Of a stretch of DNA of 64,000 nucleotides, positions 58,134-64,000 are shown in pieces. The notes beneath the pieces were generated by a model, which searched no databases, was not told the DNA's origin, and saw only the letters and a list, made by a program, of their open reading frames with translations. The number at the start of each line of letters is the position of its first letter. Within the stretch, counting starts at the first letter, position 1. Position numbers and translations under genes: made by a program. Location of the stretch: NCBI RefSeq assembly GCF_001435295.1, contig NZ_CM003594.1:2686574-2750573 (forward strand), given 5' to 3'. The DNA comes from Psychrobacter sp. P11F6. GTDB lineage: Bacteria > Pseudomonadota > Gammaproteobacteria > Pseudomonadales > Moraxellaceae.

Positions 58134-58321
58134 TGATAGACTCCAAAATTAATAGTTTTCAGCGAGGCGTTCCGTGATTTGTCATTCAATAGACATTATT
58201 TGTCATTTTGTAGCAATAACCACGTCAATGAACACTTTAGAATGGCAACTTTATTTAAAATGATTTAGACAGTTAGAAAAATACTCATCAACAAAAGAGC
58301 TTTTGATAAGTAAAGAGACCT

Positions 58322-58498
58322 TCAACACGCCCTATTAGTATTATCATGATTGGCTTTTGCATTGTGCTCATCTGATACATTGTGCTCATCTAACGCTCTG
58401 GTATCAGCTTGTCGACTGCTACGCCGAGGAATCACCAATAAGGCGGTGGCAGCGACTGCTAATAAAAACCACTTTTTAGCGTTTGTATGACTTGTCAT
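58322..58498 (-). CDS. Small single-helix membrane protein
   Basis: A 58-residue protein with one hydrophobic segment near the N-terminus (WFLLAVAATALLVIP), followed by positive residues and a polar, His/Asn/Asp-rich tail containing the repeat DEHNVSDEHNA. No family was recognised. A TTG start at 58567 would add 23 residues; the ATG with GGAAG close by is preferred. It could be non-coding; confidence is limited. Confidence 0.45.
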   Translation of the reverse strand: MTSHTNAKKWFLLAVAATALLVIPRRSSRQADTRALDEHNVSDEHNAKANHDNTNRAC

Positions 58499-58691
58499 TG
58501 CTTCCACCCCTACCTTTATATCATCATCTACAATATTTATCAGCAAGTGTTCATACTTACTACTCAATTACTCATTAGTATACTGCGATATACAAACTGC
58601 TATGTTTATCTGTGTTATGAATACGCAAGCTAATGTACGGCGTAGTCTATTTATTACACCGTGTCTCTACATGCTATAAGAATAGGAGGCG

Positions 58692-58729
58692 AGCGCTTTA
58701 TTAACCTATCATTAATAAAGCGCTTTTTT
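58692..58729 (+). terminator. Strong hairpin with T-run on the plus strand
   Basis: A 13-bp perfect stem, AGCGCTTTATTAA with its complement, has a seven-base loop and a T-run on the plus strand. It lies just past the gspD stop, but gspD reads the other way and the minus strand has no T-run after the stem. Confidence 0.7.
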
Positions 58730-58735
58730 GAGTTC

Positions 58736-60982
58736 TTAACGGTTTAAAGGATAAGTTGTCATACCATTATTAGGACTGTCTACTTTGGTAAAACCTTGAG
58801 ACTGAGACTTTGGTGTCTGATCACGCTTAGGAACAAGGGGATTGAGCGGCATCAATTCATAATCTGCGCTAACATCGCCATTCCAACCTTCTGTACCGCT
58901 CAATGGCAGCTGTTTAATGGTACCGTTTTTATCAATGACCAATTGTAGGACGCGCATTTGGTTAAATTTGCGTTCGGTGACACTGGCGACTGCCCTGCCA
59001 TCACGTAAAATGGTTGGCTGTAAAAATATGATTAAGTTGCTTTTTTGCGTCGTGTCATTGTCAGAGCGGAACAGTCGACCAATGACTGGTACATTACCCA
59101 AGCCAGGGACTTTTTGTTGGCGCGTGGTGCTGTTTTCACGCATCAAGCCACCGAGAGCAATGGTCTGCTGATCATCAGCCAGAATCGTCGTATTGATGAG
59201 GCTTTTATTGGTGATCAAACCACTGGCGTTACCCGTACTGCCCGGCACCACCGACGATACTTCTTGCGAGACCTCCAAGCGTACGGTGCCATTGTCGCCA
59301 ATATGAGGAATGACATTTAGGTTGATACCAATATCCTGACGATCAATGGTTTGAAAGGGGTTGCTAGAATCGTTGCCACTGGTGGTAAAGGAACCTGTCA
59401 CAAAAGGCACGTTTTGACCCACTAAAATACTGGCTTTTTCATTGTCCAATGTCAAAATTGATGGCATAGAAAGCAGATTGGCACTGGTAGAAGAATCAAG
59501 CGCTTGCAAGATAGCCCCATAAAACTGGGTGTTTCCCTGACTGTCTTTGCTGCTATCACCAATACCAATCAAAGCACCAGCTATCGAGCCTGCTGCTGCA
59601 CTGATACTGGCGGCACCGCCACCCAACGCCGCGGCGGCAAGTGCTGTAGCACTCGCGCCTACGTTATTGAAGTTTACGACTCCGTAGCCGCTATTGGCAT
59701 TGCCAAGCGCCCATTGGACACCAAGCTGGGTCGCATCATCACCTGACACTTCTACAATAGCCGCTTGAATCAATACTTGCGCGCGGCGACTGTCCAACTG
59801 ATTGACCGCATCTTCAATCTCAAACATCAGCTCAGGTGCTGCATTGACAATAACGGCATTTTGGGTTTCATCAGCGATAATACTAAAAGGTCGCCCGCCA
59901 ACACCTGTACCAGTACTACTCGAATTGGCACCAGAGGTCGCTGAGGTCGACGCGTTGTTAGTCGTGTTAGTGCTAGACTCATTAGTCAAGGTAGCACCCG
60001 TGCTACTGGAATCGTTCAATGATGCCGACTCTAACGAGGACGTTGCTCCAGCGCTATTAATAGATTGATTGGCGAGCAATCCGCGTAGCATATCTGCAAT
60101 GTGACCTGCACTGGCGTATTTTAATCGAAAGACGCGCAGACCACTCAAACGCCTTGTAGGCGTGGTGTCCAATTGATTGACCATCTCTTTAACTTTAGCA
60201 ATCATCTCCGGACTGCCTTTCACCAACAATCTATCACTAGAGGTGTCAGCGATGACTTTAAGCTGGTTATTACCACCTTGTGCTTGCCCGCTACCAGCGC
60301 TTGCAACCAAGGCGCTAATCAATTCCATCATACGTTCAGCATCGACGTGACGTAGTGGTATCACTTGCAAACTGTCATTGACGTTGCTATCTAAATCGCG
60401 GATGAGCGACGTCAGCTGATTAAGACTATCTGCACGATCGGACAATACCAAGGCATTGACACCAGGCACGGCAGCGGCATGAGCTGATTGGGGCATAAGC
60501 GGACGGATGACACCCAGCACTTCTGCGGCTTGGGTATTGGTTAAATAAATAACACGAGTAGCTAACGCCTCACCAACACTGTCACCGCGTAAATCAACAG
60601 CCACGCCAGATTGTTTGGCGACATTATCTGGCACCAATTTAATGGTCGTTCCCGAGTCAATCGCTGCAATACCGTTGACTTGCATCACACTCAAAAACAG
60701 CTGATAGATTTCGTCACGGGACAAGGCTTTGTTAGAAATTACCGTCACATTGCCATTAATACGCGGATCAAGGACAAAGTTTTGGTCAGTGATGGTTGCC
60801 ACCTCATTAATAAAGGCTTTGATATCGGCATCTTGTAAGTTGACTTTCCAGCTCTCAGCACTCGCAAGACCCGTACTGGCAGCCCATAATGGTACGGCTA
60901 AGCAAAGAGGACGACACAGGCGCATCAGGCGCTGCAAAACATGGTACAGAGGCGTGACTGAAAAATTATGAAAACTTACCAT
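58736..60982 (-). CDS. gspD: Type II secretion secretin GspD
   Basis: The outer-membrane secretin of the type II secretion system, 748 residues. A signal peptide ends near residue 42 (GLASAE). N-domains follow (FINEVATITDQNFVLDPRI, then VIYLTNTQAAEVLGVIRPLM and LRHVDAERMMELISAL), and then the secretin core (LLSMPSILTLDNEKASILVG, VPGLGNVPVIGRLFRS). A Ser/Thr/Asn-rich insertion lies at about 310-360 in the N3 region, and an Ala/Gly-rich stretch precedes the core. It is the last gene of the gspN-gspC-gspD set. Confidence 0.95.
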   Translation of the reverse strand: MVSFHNFSVTPLYHVLQRLMRLCRPLCLAVPLWAASTGLASAESWKVNLQDADIKAFINEVATITDQNFVLDPRINGNVTVISNKALSRDEIYQLFLSVMQVNGIAAIDSGTTIKLVPDNVAKQSGVAVDLRGDSVGEALATRVIYLTNTQAAEVLGVIRPLMPQSAHAAAVPGVNALVLSDRADSLNQLTSLIRDLDSNVNDSLQVIPLRHVDAERMMELISALVASAGSGQAQGGNNQLKVIADTSSDRLLVKGSPEMIAKVKEMVNQLDTTPTRRLSGLRVFRLKYASAGHIADMLRGLLANQSINSAGATSSLESASLNDSSSTGATLTNESSTNTTNNASTSATSGANSSSTGTGVGGRPFSIIADETQNAVIVNAAPELMFEIEDAVNQLDSRRAQVLIQAAIVEVSGDDATQLGVQWALGNANSGYGVVNFNNVGASATALAAAALGGGAASISAAAGSIAGALIGIGDSSKDSQGNTQFYGAILQALDSSTSANLLSMPSILTLDNEKASILVGQNVPFVTGSFTTSGNDSSNPFQTIDRQDIGINLNVIPHIGDNGTVRLEVSQEVSSVVPGSTGNASGLITNKSLINTTILADDQQTIALGGLMRENSTTRQQKVPGLGNVPVIGRLFRSDNDTTQKSNLIIFLQPTILRDGRAVASVTERKFNQMRVLQLVIDKNGTIKQLPLSGTEGWNGDVSADYELMPLNPLVPKRDQTPKSQSQGFTKVDSPNNGMTTYPLNR

Positions 60983-61168
60983 ATTGATGATTACCTACAG
61001 TGATGTCGCTTAGTATATACTGGATTTATTGTGTGCTAAGGTGCTCAATGATTGCTTTGCTCACTTAACGTTCTGCCCACAATGGCATTATTTAAGTGGC
61101 ACTATCTAAATACTTGTTTACTTAAAACTTATTTGCTTAAAATAAGAGCTCTCACCCATTTATTGTGC

Positions 61169-62065
61169 TTAAAACTGCTGACGAATGGTAATGACTTGAT
61201 CGCCGCGTTGCACCTCTATTTGCGCCTCACCTGATTGCTGTACCTGTTGCAGCACACTAGCATCTTGGGCAGGATTACTACCCACGCTTTGACCATTAAC
61301 CGTTAGCACTTTATCACCTGGCTCAAGCCCTAGGCGATTACGCAGCTTTGCTGGCATTGCAGGTGTTACTTGATAGCTTTCCCCTGCTGCCATAACCCCC
61401 ATCCTACTCAAATAACTGGCGGGGTTTTCTTGCAATTCTGTGACCGCTTCATCGATAGCAGATTGCGAGCTACTGTCACTGCCTGTCGCAGCGGACGCCT
61501 CCTCAGTATTTTGTGTAGGCTGAGGGGCATTAGGCAACATGCTGTTCTCTGGCAAGCGCTGATTACTGACGGCACCTGCGATCATGTCACTTTGGTCTAA
61601 TGGCATCGCGGCTGGCATGCTAATGACGGTTTGCTTGTCACTGGCATCAGCGATGACAACCGAGTTCCAGTCGACAGCGACAAGGGTAAAGCCACTGTCT
61701 TTTAGCGCATCACCGATTCGATAGTTTTTCACTTCACCATTGACATCCAATAGTGCCGAGGACATGCTCTCTGGCATTGCTAACAGAACCCCTTTTAGAT
61801 TGACATTGGGCGGTGGCTGCACTGCTGCTGCAATAGGATCAGGGTCTGCAAAAATAGCAAATAATCCACTATAGTCCTTGCCAGATGCCGATGTGTTTTG
61901 CAAAGGCGCTGGTGGCAGCATCGGTGCCAATGGTGCGGCGAGCAACAACCATAGTAATCGAGCCGCTGTCCAACATAACCAAGCAACAGCCAATAATAAT
62001 ACCCAACCTGAGAATCGATTAAGGGAGTTAAGCACAGGTTTTAAAGTTGTAGAAACATTCATCAT
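61169..62065 (-). CDS. gspC: Type II secretion protein GspC
   Basis: A 298-residue inner-membrane protein linking the inner platform to the secretin. One membrane helix near residues 15-40 precedes the HR domain (GLFAIFADPDPIA, VNLKGVLLAMPESMSSALL, YRIGDALKDSGFTLVAVDWN) and a C-terminal PDZ-like domain (about 205-298, YQVTPAMPAKLRNRLGLEPG). A Thr/Ser/Gln-rich linker joins them. It begins next to the gspN stop and precedes gspD, the usual functional partner. Confidence 0.92.
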   Translation of the reverse strand: MMNVSTTLKPVLNSLNRFSGWVLLLAVAWLCWTAARLLWLLLAAPLAPMLPPAPLQNTSASGKDYSGLFAIFADPDPIAAAVQPPPNVNLKGVLLAMPESMSSALLDVNGEVKNYRIGDALKDSGFTLVAVDWNSVVIADASDKQTVISMPAAMPLDQSDMIAGAVSNQRLPENSMLPNAPQPTQNTEEASAATGSDSSSQSAIDEAVTELQENPASYLSRMGVMAAGESYQVTPAMPAKLRNRLGLEPGDKVLTVNGQSVGSNPAQDASVLQQVQQSGEAQIEVQRGDQVITIRQQF

Positions 62066-62893
62066 CTAGCGTGTCCCCAGCCCATTTAGCAACGGCTGAC
62101 GCACACTGACAACTGGCGTATCTTGGGGTGCTTGCCCTTTATACTCAGGCATACTTTCTAATAAACGCTGCGTCAAACTGACATCCAACATATTATCGCC
62201 ATCGATATATAAGTCGCCCAAGCGCTTATCTTGATTGTTTAATAAATTGATATGGAGCAGGTTTTTATTGTTTTTTTGCTCGGCACTTAACTCAGCACGC
62301 ATCGCAGGCATAGTCAGATAAAAAACTTTGCCACCACTAGGATAACCTATCTCACCGCCGACCCATGTCAACTGACCATCCGCTTGACTAAAACCAGATG
62401 ATTTTTTTGTTGAAGCATTTTCTGCTGCAGCACTTGAGCCAGACTGACGGCTGAGCGAAACATTATTGACCTGAATCGGTGTATTGGGCAATTGCCAATC
62501 AACCAAACTTGCCAACGTCTCAGGTGCTACCTTGCCGCTCATATTATCTACTTGCCATGAGCTGGTGCCTATTTTTACTTGTCCATTGAGGCGAGTTTGT
62601 GCTGAAGTGATATCGACCTCTGCACTTATCTTACCCAATAACAAATGCCTTGGCTGCCACGACCATTCTGCCGTACCTGTGAGCGGTTTGGCTGCTAAAG
62701 GCATCTGCCAGATAACGGAGCCTTGCCATAAATTACCCGACACATGCTGTACATAAGGCGCTTCGGGAGCATACTTTTCAAGCAGCCACGCCGCTGGCAT
62801 TTGCAATACAGCAAATAATGCAAATAATACAAACCCAACCAGCCACCACAGCTTACGAGGGCGCTTATAAGACGACGCAGATACTTGGGGCAC
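62066..62893 (-). CDS. gspN: Type II secretion protein GspN
   Basis: An inner-membrane accessory protein of type II secretion, 275 residues from the chosen start. A basic segment (SYKRPRK) and one helix (LWWLVGFVLFALFAVL) precede a periplasmic domain with ISAEVDITSAQTRLNGQVKI and later SLVDWQLPNTPIQVNN. The GTG at 62893 with AAGAG upstream is chosen; the longer frame starts with TTG at 62986 inside a terminator hairpin, which is unlikely. It is immediately followed by gspC. Confidence 0.85.
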   Translation of the reverse strand: MPQVSASSYKRPRKLWWLVGFVLFALFAVLQMPAAWLLEKYAPEAPYVQHVSGNLWQGSVIWQMPLAAKPLTGTAEWSWQPRHLLLGKISAEVDITSAQTRLNGQVKIGTSSWQVDNMSGKVAPETLASLVDWQLPNTPIQVNNVSLSRQSGSSAAAENASTKKSSGFSQADGQLTWVGGEIGYPSGGKVFYLTMPAMRAELSAEQKNNKNLLHINLLNNQDKRLGDLYIDGDNMLDVSLTQRLLESMPEYKGQAPQDTPVVSVRQPLLNGLGTR

Positions 62894-62963
62894 GGTTGCA
62901 TAACTCTTATATAAGACAAAAACGTCATTATCATAACAAACAATGGCATACAGATGACAGAAA

Positions 62964-63014
62964 AAAAGCCAGTATCTTTTTACCAAAATAATGGCAATAA
63001 AGATACTGGCTTTT
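62964..63014 (-). terminator. Intrinsic terminator after the hns gene
   Basis: A 16-bp perfect stem, AAAAGCCAGTATCTTT with its complement, has a 19-base loop and a run of T on the minus strand. It lies about 225 bp after the H-NS gene and insulates gspN from it. Confidence 0.85.
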
Positions 63015-63126
63015 ATCAGCTTCTAAGACGAAAGGACTATCACGATCAAACGCTATGATTGCACACAAATCATGAGAAACAAGCCCAATGATCAGAGTAG
63101 ATGTAACATGGTGCTTGTTCAAAACA

Positions 63127-63174
63127 GGACTTATTTAAACAAGCTCTTATTTAGACGAGCGCTTATTTTAAATA
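63127..63174. repeat. Three imperfect 16-bp tandem repeats
   Basis: GGACTTATTTAAACAA, GCTCTTATTTAGACGA and GCGCTTATTTTAAATA lie head to tail downstream of the H-NS gene. The shared core is CTTATTT. The rest of the gap contains only the terminator. Confidence 0.7.
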
Positions 63175-63238
63175 GCCTTTAATAAAAATTGTACCTTGCT
63201 AAATCTAAACCGACATCATCTTGTTAGCCACTACACTA

Positions 63239-63562
63239 TTAGATGGCAAAATCTTCGATACTACGACCTGCTGCTAGCGCTTCAACCAACCACGTTGGCT
63301 TGCGACCACGACCAGTCCATGTTTCTTCGTTGTTGTCAGTATTGCGATACTTGATGCTGCGTTTTTTCTCTAGCGTTTCACCAGCTTTTAGAATTTCTTC
63401 GATAGAGGCATTGCTGTCTTCTACAATTTTCTCAAACTGCATATAAGCGTCATACAAACGCTGATGTTGTTTTTTGGCAATAAGCTGCTGAGCATTTTCA
63501 GTGATGGCACGTAGCTCATCAACGTTCAGGTTTTCTAAATCAATGGCGGTATTTTTGCTCAT
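63239..63562 (-). CDS. H-NS-family nucleoid protein
   Basis: A 107-residue DNA-binding protein. An N-terminal coiled-coil oligomerisation region (about 8-65) leads to the C-terminal H-NS motif KYRN followed by TWTGRGRKPTWL at 81-92, which contacts AT-rich DNA in the minor groove. Such proteins silence AT-rich and acquired DNA. It is flanked upstream by a very AT-rich 350-bp region, consistent with self-binding (inference). Single gene. Confidence 0.92.
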   Translation of the reverse strand: MSKNTAIDLENLNVDELRAITENAQQLIAKKQHQRLYDAYMQFEKIVEDSNASIEEILKAGETLEKKRSIKYRNTDNNEETWTGRGRKPTWLVEALAAGRSIEDFAI

Positions 63563-63914
63563 AATAAATCCAACTGTAAGATAAAAAATATAACCTTAAT
63601 AGACATTATTCACTATTAAGGACTAAGAATGACCTATTCATCATTAAATACAACGATGAATGTCACAAATCGATATTTTTTCAACCAAATAAAATATTGT
63701 TAGCCACAATACCTAAGGGCGTAGATAATATAAACAAAAAACCTTGCTATCACAACAGTAGATTATTATATCTTCTATAACAAAGGTCAGTGAATAGTAA
63801 AATCGGGTAAATAAAAAACCACTATTTATTTAATAGTTATTCGTAAACATAAATTCATTAAAAATAGCGACCAATTTATATATATACCTACCGATTAGTT
63901 AAAATCGCCATTGA
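63563..63914. other. AT-rich intergenic region upstream of the H-NS gene
   Basis: About 350 very AT-rich bases with runs such as TTTATATATATA hold no supported reading frame. The H-NS promoter should lie here, and such DNA is a typical H-NS binding target. No specific site can be named. Confidence 0.5.
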
Positions 63915-64000
63915 TTAATCATGCTGATCGCTAAGCTCATTCATCAAATTATAGGCTGCTTCGGCGCTCAATAAATAGGGATTAAAATCAATCGTTGTCG
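63915..64000 (-). CDS. 3' end of an unidentified gene
   Basis: The last 27 codons of a minus-strand reading frame that enters from the right edge. It ends LLSAEAAYNLMNELSDQHD and then TAA. The frame is open to the edge and has ordinary amino-acid composition. The fragment is too short to assign a family. Confidence 0.5.
   Translation of the reverse strand, partial: TTIDFNPYLLSAEAAYNLMNELSDQHD

Overview
The window reads as chromosome of a Psychrobacter-like member of the Moraxellaceae (Gammaproteobacteria). This is inferred from the gene repertoire: membrane-bound PuuD urate oxidase, EF-P with its lysine-aminomutase EpmB, a FimX-like pilus regulator, a separate gspN-gspC-gspD block, H-NS and a MoxR-DUF58-TgpA operon. 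Moderate AT content and low-complexity Asn/Asp/Ser/Thr linkers in many proteins fit. No tRNA, rRNA, insertion sequence, prophage or CRISPR array was seen. Gene starts were re-chosen where a better ribosome binding site or an overlap argued for it.

Left third (1-24 kb): nitrogen scavenging and amino-acid metabolism. The tail of an NCS2 purine permease and a RutR-like TetR gene precede a plus-strand purine-breakdown run: puuD makes hydroxyisourate from urate, uraH and uraD convert it to allantoin, puuE opens allantoin, and allE and allA act on ureidoglycine and ureidoglycolate. The step from allantoate to ureidoglycine (AllC) is not in the window. A near-perfect RutR-type palindrome lies in the divergent promoter. 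Next come trpR-trpE-trpG, a DMT exporter, a cystine-type ABC importer and a hut regulon (hutC divergent from hutU, a YjiH-type membrane gene, hutH, hutG and hutI) with a perfect TTGTATATACAA operator candidate. A PepSY protein and NADP-type glutamate dehydrogenase follow.

Middle (24-47 kb): an unusual five-gene plus-strand cluster encodes a Roadblock/LC7 protein, a lone Aer-like PAS protein, a leaderless PhnD-like binding protein, an unknown protein and a protein whose C-terminal half resembles another Roadblock domain. A six-unit 14-bp tandem repeat lies inside it. This is the best candidate for an undescribed system. It is followed by HdeD, a PaoABC-type molybdenum hydroxylase with XdhC and MocA accessory genes, a nitroreductase, a DsbA-like protein, a haloacid dehalogenase, glutathione-dependent formaldehyde dehydrogenase with a divergent LysR gene, small lipoprotein and DUF genes, and tgpA-DUF58-moxR.

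Right third (47-64 kb): signalling, translation and secretion. A cytochrome c lipoprotein, a FimX-like degenerate GGDEF/EAL protein and a large protein with a possible PilZ-like C-terminus come first. Then epmB diverges from efp, followed by a GAF hybrid histidine kinase, tcdA and tatD, the type II secretion genes gspD, gspC and gspN, and an H-NS-family gene. The last bases hold the 3' end of an unidentified minus-strand gene.
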